NCBI RefSeq assembly: GCF_003121705.1
Contig: NZ_PYHR01000002.1
Span: 1,302,001 to 1,366,000, forward strand
Length of the DNA stretch: 64,000 bases
Direction: 5' to 3'
Source: Serinibacter arcticus
Lineage (GTDB): Bacteria; Actinomycetota; Actinomycetes; Actinomycetales; Beutenbergiaceae
In this document: piece after piece, positions 1 through 10,773 of the stretch
How positions within the stretch are numbered: the stretch's first letter is position 1
Layout: each line of letters starts with the position of its first letter
The notes under the pieces: generated by a model
Seen by the model: only the letters and a program-made list of their open reading frames with translations
What the model was told of the DNA's origin: nothing
Database searches by the model: none
Made by a program: the position numbers and the translations under genes

Positions 1-3000
1 CGGCCTCCGCCCCAGAACCGGCAGCGCCCACCCAGCGGACCCGCTCGACGTCGCCCCGTGCCACGCGCACCGCGAACTCGGCGTCGGTCTCCACGAGCCA
101 CGGCAGGAACGTCGCGGGCTCGCCCCCGGCACCGGGTGCGACGGACACCGCGACGTCGTCGATCGCCAGCGTCCCGGTCGCCGCGTTGAGCACCCGCAGG
201 ACGTCCCAGCGCGACGCCCCCGCCGCCACCCGCACGGTCACGGACGGCACCGGCCGGTACCGCAGCGTGTTCTCCTCGGCCGGCAGCCCGGACGCGTCGG
301 TCCCCGCGAGGGCGACCTCGGCCCAGGCGTCGTCGGCCCGGCCGATCGCCGACAGGTCGATCGCGGCGTCGTCGAGCTCCGCCCGCTCCGCCGCGACCTC
401 GGCCTCGCGCCCGTCGTCCGCCGGCACCCACCGCCCCAGCTGCGCGACGTAGCTCGGCCCTCCCGCCTTCGCTCCGGGCCCCATGACCGAGCCCTTCCAG
501 CCGCCGAACGGCTGCCGCTGCACCACGGCCCCGGTGATGTGCCGGTTCACGTACGCGTTCCCGACCTCGACGCGCTCCAGCCAGAGGTCGATCTCGTCGG
601 GGTCGAGCGAGTGCAGCCCGCCCGTCAGCCCGAACGGCACGGCGTTCTGCCACTCGATCGCCTGCTCGAGCGTGTCGGCGCGCATCACCCCGAGCACGGG
701 CCCGAAGCACTCCGTCAGGTGGAACCACGACCACGGCTGCACGCCCGCACGCACGCCCGGCGTCCACAGCCGCCCGTCCCACGCCTCGCCACCGGTCGGC
801 GGCGCGACCCGCTGCGGCTCCAGCGCCCACGACTCCCCCGGCTCCAGCTGCGTCATCGCCCTCAGCAGCTTGCCGCTCGGCTCCTCGATCACGGGACCCA
901 TGCCGGTCCCCAGATCGCTCGGGACCCCGACGCGGAGCGAGCTCACGGCGTCGACGAGCTGGTCGTGGAACCGTCGTGAGGATCCGACCGACCCCACGAG
1001 GATCACCAGCGAGGCGGCGGAGCACTTCTGACCCGCGTGCCCGAAGGCGGACCGCACGACGTCGGCGACGGCGAGGTCCAGATCGGCGCTCGGCGTCACG
1101 ATCAGGCTGTTCTTGCCTGACGTCTCCGCGAACACCCGCGGACCCCCCGCGCCCGCACCCGCTCCCGCGCCCGCCCGTCCGACCCGCCACCGGGCGAACA
1201 GCCGCGCCGTGTCCGACGACCCCGTCAGCACCACCTGGTCGACGCCGTCGTGCGCCACCAGGTGCTGCCCCACCTCGTTCTCCGGCACCTGCACCACCTG
1301 CACGAGATCGGCGTCGTACCCGGCGGCGGCGAGCGCGTCGCGCACGTGCCCGGCCACGGCCTCGCCGCACCGCTGGGCCAGCGGCGACGGCTTCATCACG
1401 ACGGCGGAGCCCGCGGCCAGCGCGGCCAGCACCCCTCCCGCGGCGATCGCCACGGGGAAGTTCCACGGCGGCGTCACCAGGGTCACGCCCACCGGCGCGA
1501 ACCGGAGCTCGTCACCGCCCGTCGTCTCCAGCGCGACGGCCGAACCCGCGTACCAGCGCGCGAAGTCGATCGCCTCGCTGATCTCGGGGTCGGCCTCGCC
1601 CGCGGTCTTGCCCGCCTCGTGCGCCATCACGGCCAGCAGCTCCCAGCGCGCGGCCTCGAGCCGGTTCGCGACGTCGGCGAGCACGGTCGCCCGCTCGCGC
1701 GCCGGAACCCCGGCCCACCCCGCGGACAGCGCGACGGCGCACTCGACGACGGTGTCGACCTCCGCCGTCGTCCTCAGCGTCGCCGCCGTCGGCGCGAGAT
1801 CCGGCCGCGCGTCGATCGCGAGCGCCGCCCTCGCGGCCTCGCGCACCTCGCTCACCGCGGGATCGGCGTCGGGCGCGTTGACGAACGCGAGCGCCTCGTC
1901 GCCGACCCGGACGAGCGGCTCGCCGCGCCGGCGCGGGGTCGTCGTCACCGTCCCGGCCTCCCGGACGGACGCCACGAACCGCTCGCGCGCCTCGTCCTGC
2001 CCACCCTCGGCGGTGCTCTGGTGCAGGTAGTTCTCGGGGGCCGCGTTCTCCTCGAGCCGTCGCACGAGGTAGGAGACCGCGACGTCGAAGTCCGCGCGCG
2101 CCACGACGGGCGTGTACAGCAGGACCGCGCCGACCGTCTCGCGGACCGCCCTGGCCTGGGCCGGCGCCATGCCCTGCAGCATCTCGACGTCCATCGCCTC
2201 GCTCACGCCGCGCTGCTCCGCCAGGAGGTGCGCGAGCGCCAGGTGGTAGAGGTTGTGCCCGGCGACGCCGAGCCGCAGCGCCCCGGCGACCTCGGGCCGC
2301 AGCGCGCGCTCCATCATCCGCACGTAGGTCGCGTCGGTGTCGGCCTTGGTCTCGTGGGTCGCGGCGTCCCAGCCGTGCAGCTGCGACTCGACCTTCTCCA
2401 TCGCGAGGTTCGCGCCCTTGACGAGCCGGACCTTGATCCGTGCACCACCGGCGGCGACCCGCGCCGTCGCGAACTCGATCAGCTGCTCGAGCGCGGCGGG
2501 CGCGTCGGGCAGGTAGGCCTGCAGCACGATGCCCGCCTCGAGCCCGGCGAACTCCGGCTCGGACAGCAGCGTCGTGAAGACCTCCATCGTGAGGTCGAGG
2601 TCGCGGTACTCCTCCATGTCGAGGTTGACGAACGCCCCGCGGGCGAGCGCCGCCCGGTACAGCGGTCGCAGCCGCTCCAGCACGCGCGCGACCGTCCCCG
2701 GGGTGTCCCACGTGGAGATCTGCGACACGAGCGAGGAGACCTTGATCGAGACGTAGTCGACGTCGTCGCGCTGCACGAGCGCGATCGTGCGGTCCACGCG
2801 CGAGGCGGCCTCGCGCTCCCCCAGCACCGCCTCGCCGAGCAGGTTGATGTTGAGGCGGTAGCCGTCGGCGCGGGACCGGGCGAGATGACGCGTGAGGGCG
2901 GCGTCGTCGGCGTCGACGACGAGGTGGCCCACGAGCTGACGCAGCCGCAGGCGCGCGAGCGGGACCACGACCGACGGCACCAGTCGCGCCACGCGCTGCC

Positions 3001-3289
3001 CGACGCCGAGCAGCAGCCGGTCGCTCGGTGTCAGGAAGGAGGCGGCGGCCCGCGCGGGCAGCGCGGCCAGCTCGCGCGCGGCGACCGCGGTGTCCTCGGG
3101 CCGCGCCACCTTATCGACGAACGCGACCGCGAGGTCGAGGCCGGTCCGGTCGGCGACGAGCTGGCCGAGCCGGTGCGACGCGGCGTTCTCCGCGGCGTCG
3201 GCGGGGGCGGCGGCCCACCGCGCAGCCAGCTCGATCGCCTCGGTCACGAGGACGTCGGGAATGGTCTGCGAGATCGGCGCCGTCGTCAT
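1..3289 (-). CDS. putA: Bifunctional proline dehydrogenase / L-glutamate gamma-semialdehyde dehydrogenase (PutA type), C-terminus beyond window
   Basis: Oxidises proline to pyrroline-5-carboxylate with FAD, then to glutamate with NAD. The 1096 residues visible begin at ATG 3287-3289. The proline dehydrogenase half occupies roughly residues 100-430 and shows RLVKGA (near 290) and GHNLYHLA (near 342). The aldehyde dehydrogenase half follows, with PPWNFPVAI near 608 and the nucleophile in GHAGQKCSA at Cys756. There is no N-terminal ribbon-helix-helix DNA-binding domain, so this is the actinobacterial PutA that does not act as its own repressor. The frame is open to base 2, so the C-terminal end lies outside the window. 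It is transcribed divergently from the PAS-AraC regulator 80 bp away, a likely controller. Identification is from family motifs and is firm. Confidence 0.95.
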   Translation of the reverse strand, partial: MTTAPISQTIPDVLVTEAIELAARWAAAPADAAENAASHRLGQLVADRTGLDLAVAFVDKVARPEDTAVAARELAALPARAAASFLTPSDRLLLGVGQRVARLVPSVVVPLARLRLRQLVGHLVVDADDAALTRHLARSRADGYRLNINLLGEAVLGEREAASRVDRTIALVQRDDVDYVSIKVSSLVSQISTWDTPGTVARVLERLRPLYRAALARGAFVNLDMEEYRDLDLTMEVFTTLLSEPEFAGLEAGIVLQAYLPDAPAALEQLIEFATARVAAGGARIKVRLVKGANLAMEKVESQLHGWDAATHETKADTDATYVRMMERALRPEVAGALRLGVAGHNLYHLALAHLLAEQRGVSEAMDVEMLQGMAPAQARAVRETVGAVLLYTPVVARADFDVAVSYLVRRLEENAAPENYLHQSTAEGGQDEARERFVASVREAGTVTTTPRRRGEPLVRVGDEALAFVNAPDADPAVSEVREAARAALAIDARPDLAPTAATLRTTAEVDTVVECAVALSAGWAGVPARERATVLADVANRLEAARWELLAVMAHEAGKTAGEADPEISEAIDFARWYAGSAVALETTGGDELRFAPVGVTLVTPPWNFPVAIAAGGVLAALAAGSAVVMKPSPLAQRCGEAVAGHVRDALAAAGYDADLVQVVQVPENEVGQHLVAHDGVDQVVLTGSSDTARLFARWRVGRAGAGAGAGAGGPRVFAETSGKNSLIVTPSADLDLAVADVVRSAFGHAGQKCSAASLVILVGSVGSSRRFHDQLVDAVSSLRVGVPSDLGTGMGPVIEEPSGKLLRAMTQLEPGESWALEPQRVAPPTGGEAWDGRLWTPGVRAGVQPWSWFHLTECFGPVLGVMRADTLEQAIEWQNAVPFGLTGGLHSLDPDEIDLWLERVEVGNAYVNRHITGAVVQRQPFGGWKGSVMGPGAKAGGPSYVAQLGRWVPADDGREAEVAAERAELDDAAIDLSAIGRADDAWAEVALAGTDASGLPAEENTLRYRPVPSVTVRVAAGASRWDVLRVLNAATGTLAIDDVAVSVAPGAGGEPATFLPWLVETDAEFAVRVARGDVERVRWVGAAGSGAEA

Positions 3290-3369
3290 GGGGCCAGTCT
3301 CGCGCCGCCGGTGCCCCGCCGTCTTGTCCCGGAGCGACGGCGGAGCGCACCGTCCGCGACAATGGGCCG

Positions 3370-4131
3370 ATGACCGAGGACGCCGCGCTCGAGAACGATG
3401 CGCTCGCCCCCGCGCTGCTCGCGCTGCTGGACGGCCTGAGCGCCACCATGTTCTGCGCGAAGGACTCCCGCGGCCGCTACGTCGCGGTGAACCCGACCTT
3501 CGTGCGCCGCGCCGGCGAGACCTCGCGCCGCGCGGTGCTGGGCCGTCGCGCCGAGGACCTCTTCGTGCCCGACCTCGCCCAGCGCTACACCGAGCAGGAC
3601 CGGCGCGTGCTCGCCGGCGCCGAGCTCCGGCACGAGCTGGAGCTCATCCGCTCCCTCGCGGGCCAGCCCCGCTGGCACCTGACGACGAAGCTCCCGGTGC
3701 GCTCGGGCGACGCGGTCGTCGGACTCGTGTCGCTGTCGCAGGACGTCGACGACGCGCGCGACACGGCGTCGTTCCCGCTGCTCGCCCAGGTGCTGGAGCG
3801 GCTCGACGACGAGACCTCCCCCGCCCCTACGCCGGCCGAGCTGGCGACGCTGGCCGGGACCACGCCCGCCGTCCTGTCCCGACGGATCCGCCGCCTCACC
3901 GGCCTGAGCACGTCCCAGCTGGTCCTGCGCTCGCGCATCGACCGCGCCGCCCACCTGCTGACGACCACGACGACGCCGCTGGCCGAGGTCGCCGCGCTCA
4001 CCGGCTTCTACGACCAGGCGGCGTTCTCGCGCCAGTTCGCCCGGCTGTCCGGGGAGACCCCGGCGCAGTTCCGACGGCGTGCAGCCCGCCGGCCGGCACC
4101 GTCCGCCGCCGCGTCCGCGTTGCCGTCGTGA
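3370..4131 (+). CDS. PAS domain - AraC-type HTH transcriptional regulator
   Basis: A 253-aa putative DNA-binding regulator. Residues about 14-120 look like a PAS sensor fold (FCAKDSRGRYVAVNPTFVRR, then a QPRWHLTTKLPV strand region). Residues about 150-235 are an AraC-type double helix-turn-helix ending in the family pattern of GFYDQAAFSRQFARLSGETP followed by PAQFRR. The ATG at 3370 is used because the earlier ATG at 3363 runs into a stop after three codons. The gene is divergent from putA across 80 bp. By position I infer that it controls proline catabolism, with a small ligand or redox signal sensed by PAS. That role is not shown by the sequence itself. Confidence 0.85.
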   Translation: MTEDAALENDALAPALLALLDGLSATMFCAKDSRGRYVAVNPTFVRRAGETSRRAVLGRRAEDLFVPDLAQRYTEQDRRVLAGAELRHELELIRSLAGQPRWHLTTKLPVRSGDAVVGLVSLSQDVDDARDTASFPLLAQVLERLDDETSPAPTPAELATLAGTTPAVLSRRIRRLTGLSTSQLVLRSRIDRAAHLLTTTTTPLAEVAALTGFYDQAAFSRQFARLSGETPAQFRRRAARRPAPSAAASALPS

Positions 4132-4220
4132 TGCCAGGACCGACACGCACCGACACCCGTGTCACGCAAACGTAACTCCAGCGGTTCGCTGAGGACACCC
4201 GAACCCGCCACGATCGAGCC

Positions 4221-4745
4221 ATGCCCGCCACCGCCGAGGGTGTTCGCCTCGCCCCGCTGAACGCCACCCACTGGGAGCAGGTCCATGCGATCTACGCCGC
4301 CGGGATCGCCGGAGGCCACGCGACCTTCTCCGACACGCCGCCCACCTGGTCGAAGTTCGACGGCGACAAGCTCCCGCTCCTGCGCACGGTCGCGCTGGAC
4401 GGGGCCGGTCGCGTCATCGGCTGGCTCGCGTGCGCCCCGCACTCGCGTCGGCTGGTGTTCGTCGGCGTCATCGAGGTCTCGATCTACGTCCACCCGGACC
4501 ACCGCCAGCAGGGCGTGGGGCGCGCCCTGCTGACGAACCTCGTCGAGGAGAGCGAGCGCGCCGGGTTCTGGACCCTGCAGTCCTCGGTCTTCCCCGAGAA
4601 CGAGGCGAGCATCGCGCTGCACTCCTCGCTCGGGTTCCGCATGCTCGGCACCCGCGAGCGGGTCGGCAAGATGACGCACGGCCCGATGGCCGGGGTCTGG
4701 CGCGACCTCGTGGTGCTCGAGCGGCGCAGCGAGCAGGTGGAGTGA
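4221..4745 (+). CDS. GNAT family N-acetyltransferase (phosphinothricin-acetyltransferase-like)
   Basis: A 174-aa GNAT enzyme that transfers acetyl from acetyl-CoA to an amine. The acetyl-CoA pyrophosphate-binding motif A is visible as VHPDHRQQGVGRALL around residues 91-107. A C-terminal segment (SIALHSSLGFRMLGTRERVG) matches the usual N-x-x-x-x-x-x-x-L-G-F pattern of Pat-like enzymes. The N-terminal AGIAGGHATFSDTPP resembles the phosphinothricin/methionine sulfoximine acetyltransferase group, so a small amino-acid analogue is a reasonable substrate guess. The gene stands alone on the plus strand, 89 bp after the regulator. Confidence 0.85.
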   Translation: MPATAEGVRLAPLNATHWEQVHAIYAAGIAGGHATFSDTPPTWSKFDGDKLPLLRTVALDGAGRVIGWLACAPHSRRLVFVGVIEVSIYVHPDHRQQGVGRALLTNLVEESERAGFWTLQSSVFPENEASIALHSSLGFRMLGTRERVGKMTHGPMAGVWRDLVVLERRSEQVE

Positions 4746-4825
4746 ACCGCTGGAGTGAGCCGAGCGGGAGTGAACCGAGCGGGCGTTCCTGGGCGCACGC
4801 ACGCGCCCGGTGCCAGGATGGCCGC

Positions 4826-5299
4826 ATGACCTCACCGACGCCGTCCACGCCCGCCGCTCCCGACAGCGGTGCCGGCGACGCCCCCACCGCCCCCGACCCG
4901 CTCTGGGTCGAGCGGACCGGCACGCGGACCTACACGGGCCACAACGCGGGCGGAGCAAGCGTCCGGATCGGCCCCGAGGGGACGCCCGGCGTCTTCTCCC
5001 CCGGCGAGCTGCTGGCGATCGCCCTGGCCGGCTGCACCGGGATGAGCGCCGACTCCCGCCTCGCCGCCGAGCTGGGCGACGACGTCGCGATCACCGTGGG
5101 CGTCACCCGCCACAAGGGCGAGGGGAACCGGTACGAGCGGCTCGCCGTCGAGCTCGTCGTCGACACCACCGAGCTCGACCCCGGTCACCGCGAGCACCTC
5201 CTCACCGCCGCGCACAAGGCCGTCGAGAAGCTCTGCACCGTCTCGCGCACCCTCGAGGAGGGTGCGAGCGTCGACCTCGCGATCACGACCGAGGCCTGA
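4826..5299 (+). CDS. OsmC/Ohr family peroxiredoxin
   Basis: A 157-aa OsmC-type thiol peroxidase, expected to reduce organic hydroperoxides in the cytoplasm. Both family cysteines are visible: one in LAGCTGMSADSRL and one in EKLCTVSRTL. The N-terminal PLWVERTGTRTYTGHN and the segment FSPGELLAIALAGC are typical of OsmC rather than of Ohr proper. The start is ATG 4826 behind an alanine/proline-rich leader of about 25 residues, which is longer than usual, so an internal start cannot be excluded. It lies 80 bp after the acetyltransferase and 58 bp before thyA. Confidence 0.87.
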   Translation: MTSPTPSTPAAPDSGAGDAPTAPDPLWVERTGTRTYTGHNAGGASVRIGPEGTPGVFSPGELLAIALAGCTGMSADSRLAAELGDDVAITVGVTRHKGEGNRYERLAVELVVDTTELDPGHREHLLTAAHKAVEKLCTVSRTLEEGASVDLAITTEA

Positions 5300-5357
5300 G
5301 GCGCGGACGTCCGGCCGAGCCGGCCGCCGCCGTCGTGAGCCTGCCTAGACTGACAGC

Positions 5358-6155
5358 GTGACCGACACCTCCTACGAGCAGCTGCTCGCCGACGTCCTCG
5401 CCACCGGCGCCGTCAAGGGCGACCGCACCGGGACCGGCACCCGCAGCGTGTTCGGGCGCCAGCTGCGCTACGACCTCTCGCGGGGCTTCCCCCTGGTCAC
5501 CACGAAGCGGGTGCATGTTAAGTCCGTCGTGCACGAGCTGCTGTGGTTCCTGCGCGGCGACAGCAACGTCGCCTACCTGCAGGAGAACGGCGTCCGGATC
5601 TGGAACGCGTGGGCCGACGACGACGGCGAGCTGGGCCCGGTCTACGGCGTCCAGTGGCGCTCCTGGCCGACGCCGGACGGCGGCCACATCGACCAGATCA
5701 CCAAGGTGGTGGCCGACCTGCGCAGCAACCCCGACAGCCGCCGCCACATCGTCTCCGCCTGGAACGTGGCCGCGATCGACGACATGGCGCTGGCGCCCTG
5801 TCACGCGTTCTTCCAGTTCTACGTGGCGGACGGCCGGCTCTCCTGCCAGCTCTACCAGCGCAGCGCCGACATGTTCCTCGGCGTCCCGTTCAACATCGCC
5901 AGCTACGCGCTGCTGACCCACATGGTGGCGCAGCAGGTCGGCCTCGAGGTCGGCGACTTCGTGTGGACCGGCGGGGACTGCCACGTCTACGACAACCACG
6001 TCGAGCAGGTGAGCGAGCAGCTGACTCGCGAGGCCTACGCCTTCCCGACGCTCCGGCTGCGCAAGGCTGCCTCGATCCTGGACTACACGTTCGAGGACGT
6101 CGAGATCGTCGACTACACCCACCACGCCGCGCTTCCGGCCCCGATCGCGGTCTGA
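5358..6155 (+). CDS. thyA: Thymidylate synthase
   Basis: Converts dUMP and methylene-tetrahydrofolate to dTMP and dihydrofolate in the cytoplasm. The 265-aa length is that of bacterial ThyA. The catalytic nucleophile is Cys148 in [14 protein letters not shown], the dUMP phosphate clamp is seen in SRRHI (about 127-131), and the conserved QRSAD and GVPFNIASY segments follow. The start is GTG 5358. It is followed after 3 bp by folA, which regenerates the folate it consumes, so the two form an operon. Confidence 0.97.
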   Translation: MTDTSYEQLLADVLATGAVKGDRTGTGTRSVFGRQLRYDLSRGFPLVTTKRVHVKSVVHELLWFLRGDSNVAYLQENGVRIWNAWADDDGELGPVYGVQWRSWPTPDGGHIDQITKVVADLRSNPDSRRHIVSAWNVAAIDDMALAPCHAFFQFYVADGRLSCQLYQRSADMFLGVPFNIASYALLTHMVAQQVGLEVGDFVWTGGDCHVYDNHVEQVSEQLTREAYAFPTLRLRKAASILDYTFEDVEIVDYTHHAALPAPIAV

Positions 6156-6158
6156 CCG

Positions 6159-6662
6159 ATGATCGGCATGGTGTGGGCCCAGACGCCCGGCGGCACGATC
6201 GCCAGCGACGGTGATCTTCCCTGGGACGTCCCCGAGGACTTCGCCCACTTCCGCGCCACGGTTCGCGGCCACGCCGTGGTCATGGGCCGCGCGACCTGGG
6301 ACTCCATGCCGCCGGCGATGCGGCCGATGCCGCACTCGCGCTCCGTCGTCCTCACCAGGGACGGCACGTTCGAGGCCCCCGGCGGCGAGGTCGTCGGCAG
6401 CCTGGAGGAGGCCCTGACCCTGCTGGCGGACGAGCCGCAGGTCTGGATCATGGGCGGCGGCCAGGTCTACGCCGCGGGGATGGCCGTGGCCGACCTCCTC
6501 GTCGTGAGCGAGATCGACGTGCCGGAGCCGACGGGCGACGTGCTCACGCCGGCGCCGGCGATCGACGCGGGCTGGGTGCAGGACACGCCCGAGGACGTCG
6601 CCGGCTGGCGCACGTCGAGCACCGGGACCCGCTGGCGAGTGCTGCACCACCGCCGGAGCTGA
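6159..6662 (+). CDS. folA: Dihydrofolate reductase
   Basis: Reduces dihydrofolate to tetrahydrofolate with NADPH. The 167-aa protein begins MIGMVWAQ and carries the family signature GDLPWDVPEDFAHFR, the catalytic acidic residue in that helix, VVMGRATWDSMP for the NADPH phosphate region, and IMGGGQVYAAGM for the cofactor pyrophosphate. ATG 6159 lies 3 bp after the thyA stop, so translation is probably coupled. The pair recycles folate for dTMP synthesis. Confidence 0.96.
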   Translation: MIGMVWAQTPGGTIASDGDLPWDVPEDFAHFRATVRGHAVVMGRATWDSMPPAMRPMPHSRSVVLTRDGTFEAPGGEVVGSLEEALTLLADEPQVWIMGGGQVYAAGMAVADLLVVSEIDVPEPTGDVLTPAPAIDAGWVQDTPEDVAGWRTSSTGTRWRVLHHRRS

Positions 6663-6665
6663 CGC

Positions 6666-7448
6666 GTGGCGGGACGCGAGGCGAGGCGCACCGCGGCGGA
6701 CCGCGGTGCGGACCGCGGTGCGCTCGGGCCCGGACGGGCCCCGAGCCGTGCGTTCCTGCCCGGGGCGCTCGCCGGCGGCGTCCTCCTGCTCGCCGTCCTC
6801 GGGGCGGGGCTGCGCGGGACGTGGGACGCCGACCCACCGCCCGCCGACACCCCACCCCCCGGGACCCCTCCCTCGCCGGACCTCACCCCGCCCGAGAGCG
6901 CGACGCTCGAACCCGCCGAGCCGATCGAGCCCGTCGAGCCCGTCACCTCGACCGCCCCGGAATGGGTCACGGACGCCCTGACGGCCCTCGCCGTCGCCTT
7001 CGTGGTGGTGCTCGTGATCCTCGGGGTGCGCTGGCTGTGGGCCTACCTCGCCGCCCGCCGCACCACGCGCCTGGAGGCCGCCGATCCCGGGGCGACCAGC
7101 CTGGCGGAGGACACGGAGGTCATCGAGCCCCCCGACCTCGCCCCCGCGCTCGAGCGCGCGGGCCGGGCGCTGCGGACGGGCGAGGCGCCGGGCGACGCGA
7201 TCGTGGCCGCCTGGGTCGCCCTGGAGGAGACCGCCGCCGCCTCGGGGGCGGCCCGCTCCCCGTCCGACACCCCGACCGAGTTCACCACCGCGCTGCTGGA
7301 CCGGACCGCCGCGGACCCCGACGCCGTCGCCCGGCTCCGCGAGACCTACCGCGCGGCCCGCTTCGGCTCGCACCGACCGACCGACGCCGACGTCGCCGCG
7401 GCCGCCGACGCGCTGGACCGCATCGAGGCGACCTGGGAGGGCCGGTGA
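6666..7448 (+). CDS. DUF4129 domain membrane protein
   Basis: A 260-aa membrane protein of unknown biochemical role. A first hydrophobic segment lies near residues 36-55 (FLPGALAGGVLLLAVLGAGL). A proline/threonine-rich external stretch follows, then a second membrane helix near 105-125 (AVAFVVVLVILGVRWLWAYL). The C-terminal cytoplasmic DUF4129 part ends with the pattern PSDTPTEF ... LRETYRAARFG. The start is GTG 6666, 3 bp after folA. It is the first of five overlapping genes that pair a MoxR ATPase with a DUF58 protein, an arrangement found widely next to DUF4129 proteins and thought to act in chaperone or envelope functions. Confidence 0.8.
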   Translation: MAGREARRTAADRGADRGALGPGRAPSRAFLPGALAGGVLLLAVLGAGLRGTWDADPPPADTPPPGTPPSPDLTPPESATLEPAEPIEPVEPVTSTAPEWVTDALTALAVAFVVVLVILGVRWLWAYLAARRTTRLEAADPGATSLAEDTEVIEPPDLAPALERAGRALRTGEAPGDAIVAAWVALEETAAASGAARSPSDTPTEFTTALLDRTAADPDAVARLRETYRAARFGSHRPTDADVAAAADALDRIEATWEGR

Positions 7449-7911
7449 GGCCCGGGGCCAGGCTCGCCCTGGAGGCGCTCGCCGTCGCGATCGCGATCGT
7501 GGTGTGCGTGGCCGCCGCCCGGCTCGCCCCGGTCGACACCGCGCTGGTCGCGCTGCTGGTCGCCGGCGCCCTCGCGCTCGTCCGCGTGCTGCCCGACGGA
7601 CGGTCGCCGCGGCTGCCCCGCGAGGTGGCGCCGGGACGCGCCGGTCGACGCGCCGACGTCTACCGGCTCTCGTGGGGCGTCTCGCCTGCCGACGACCTGG
7701 TCAGCGCGCAGGTGCTGCACCGCCTGGAGCGGGTCGTCGCCGACCGGCTCGACCAGCCGCCCCCGCCCGGGGCCGACGCCACGCTCGCCCGCCTGCGGGA
7801 GATGAGCGACGGCCCGCTGACCGCGGGACGCCTCACCCCAGCCGACCTTCGTTCCACCCTGACCGCCCTGGAGGAGCTCGACCGGCTCCACCAGCAGACG
7901 AGAGGACCCCG

Positions 7912-7915
<4 letters not shown>
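7445..7915 (+). CDS. Small membrane protein of the MoxR/DUF58 operon
   Basis: A 156-aa protein with no family I can name. Two closely spaced hydrophobic segments (about residues 5-23 and 26-45) form an N-terminal hairpin, followed by a charged cytoplasmic tail with LARLREMSDGPLTAGRL. The GTG start at 7445 overlaps the upstream stop (GTGA) and the stop overlaps the next ATG (ATGA), so it is translationally coupled on both sides. A protein of this size and shape sits in the same place in many actinobacterial MoxR operons. Confidence 0.75.
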
Positions 7916-8933
<1,018 letters not shown>

Positions 8934-8937
<4 letters not shown>

Positions 8938-10213
8938 CGTCCACGCGCTGGGGGCCCACCCTCGCCTGGACGGGAACGGTGGTGGTCGCGGTCGTCGTCG
9001 CGCTCGTGGGGGTCGTGGTCGGCCGCCCGGACGCGATCGCGCTCGTCGCGCCGGTGCTGGTGGCCGCCGTCGTCATGGCCGCGCGACGTCGGGACCGGGC
9101 GGACGCGTCCGCGCAGGCGGTCGCCGTGGCGCTGCTGCCCGACGCCCCCGCCGGCCACCACCGCGGCCTCCTGAGCGTCGCCGGCGACGGGGGCGACCGC
9201 CGGCTGCGCGTCGCCGTCCCCGGCTACACCTCGGCATCGGCGCTGATCGCCGCCGGCGGCACCGCGACGGCGGACGTGCGCTCGGCCCGCACCGGTCCGC
9301 TCGAGCTGTTCCGCGTCGACCACGCCGGGCTGGACGACGGCGTCGAGACGCCGCCCGCCGTCGTGCCGGCGCTCCGCGTCGTGGTCGAGCCCGGCACCGA
9401 GCGGCTCGGCCTGCTGCCGCTGCCGGACCAGCTCGTCGGGCTCACGGGGGCGCACACCTCCCGGCGTCGCGGCGACGGCGACGACCTCCACGACATCGCG
9501 CCGTTCCGCTCCGGCGACAGGCTCCGACGCATCGACTGGCGCGTGACGGCGCGCCGCGGCACCACCGACCCCGCGTGGGCACGCAGCTCTACGTCCGGCG
9601 CACGCAGGCCCTGGCCGAGGCGGTGGTGACGATCGTGCTGGACTCGCGCGACGACGTCGGGGTCGACGTCCGCACCTGGGCCGGCGGCACGCCGACCTCA
9701 CCCGTCGAGCCGACCTCGCTCGACATCGCGCGGCAGGCCGCCGCGACGCTCGCCCGCGCCTACCTGGAGCAGGGCGACCGCGTAGGCCTCGCCGACCTCG
9801 GCACCCGCCGACGCCCGCTGCCCGCGGGCGCCGGTCGACGTCACCTCGCCCGCATCCTGCACGCGCTCGCGCTCTCGCGCCCCGAGGGCGAGCCGCCCCG
9901 GCTCCGCCGCGCCCCGCAGGTGTCGACGGGGGCGCTGCTGATCGTCGTCTCGACGTTCCTCGACAGCGACGCCGCGGCCGCCGCCGAGATGTGGGCGGCC
10001 GCAGGGCACCGGGTGATCGCCCTCGATGTGCTCACGACGCCGCACGTGGCCGATCTGCCCGCCGCTGAGGTGCTCGCGGCGCGGCTCGTGCTCGCCGAAC
10101 GCGCCTCGCGGCTGCGCCGGCTCGAGCTCGCTGGCGTCGTAGTCGTCGACTGGGTCGACTCGGGGCGCGTCGGTCTCGACGTGCTCGCCCGCGGACGGCG
10201 GGGGGCGGCGTGA
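8934..10213 (+). CDS. DUF58 domain membrane protein, one frameshift
   Basis: Usual MoxR partner: two N-terminal membrane helices (about residues 9-45), a beta-rich middle, and the DUF58 signature, seen as DDLHDIAPFRSGDRLRRIDW followed by RVTARRG. The reading frame breaks just after that signature at about 9576-9580. The upstream frame runs to a stop at 9629, while the homologous continuation (TQLYVRRTQALAEAVVTIVL) is in another frame from 9578 on to 10213. Adding one G to the GGG at 9577-9579 joins them as PAWGTQLYVRRTQ, giving about 426 residues. GTG 8934 overlaps the moxR stop. I read it as one gene with a one-base shortage, either a sequence error or a true frameshift mutation. Confidence 0.82.
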
Positions 10214-10752
10214 GCGGCGGAGGCGGGCCGCTCGGTCTCCCCGGGCGGCGCGAGCGCGTGGTGCTCGAGGTCGGTCGCGCGACGCGGGCGTGGGTGCTGC
10301 GACTGGTGGCGCTGCTGGCGGGACTGGGGGCGACCGCGCTGATCGGCGAGACGACGGCCGGCCTGGTCCTCGGCGCCCTCGCGGCCGTGGCGCTGGCCGC
10401 CGTGCCCCGCGCGATCGGCGCCGCCGCGCTGCTGGCCGTCTCGGCGACCGTGCTCCTCGTGGGCGAACCCCGCGATCCGCTCACGCTCGCCGGGACCGTC
10501 CTCGGCACCCACCTCGCGATCGTCGCCGCCAGGCTCGCCGAGGGGCTGCCGCTGCGCGGGATCGTGGCGCTGGCGGTGCTCCGCGAGCGGGCGCCGACGC
10601 TGCTGCTCGCGCAGGGGGTCGGCCAGGCCTGTGCGCTGGCCGCGTTCGCCGTGCGGTCCACGGGGGCGGTGCTTCCCTGGGTCACCGTCGGCGCGCTCGC
10701 GGCCGTCACGGCGCTGGCCTGGTGGTTGCTGCGGTCGGTGCCGCAGGACTGA
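10210..10752 (+). CDS. Multi-pass membrane protein, last gene of the MoxR operon
   Basis: A 180-aa protein that is hydrophobic almost throughout, with about four to five predicted membrane segments (starting near residues 28, 52, 72, 125 and 150). I recognise no family motif. The GTG start overlaps the DUF58 stop (GTGA), which places it in the same translationally coupled unit. It has no terminator immediately behind it. The next gene starts 21 bp later with its own ATG and may be cotranscribed. Confidence 0.72.
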   Translation: MSGGGGPLGLPGRRERVVLEVGRATRAWVLRLVALLAGLGATALIGETTAGLVLGALAAVALAAVPRAIGAAALLAVSATVLLVGEPRDPLTLAGTVLGTHLAIVAARLAEGLPLRGIVALAVLRERAPTLLLAQGVGQACALAAFAVRSTGAVLPWVTVGALAAVTALAWWLLRSVPQD

Positions 10753-10773
10753 GGCGCGTGGCACCATGGCCCC

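Noticed and set aside
1250-3373. Long (707-codon) plus-strand open frame opposite putA
   Set aside because: High-GC antisense shadow: Arg/Gly/His-rich translation with no motif, while the opposite strand carries an unmistakable PutA.
9570-9590. Programmed -1 frameshifting as explanation for the DUF58 break
   Set aside because: No slippery heptamer with a following structure, and the same one-base deficit occurs in unrelated genes that are not known to use frameshifting.
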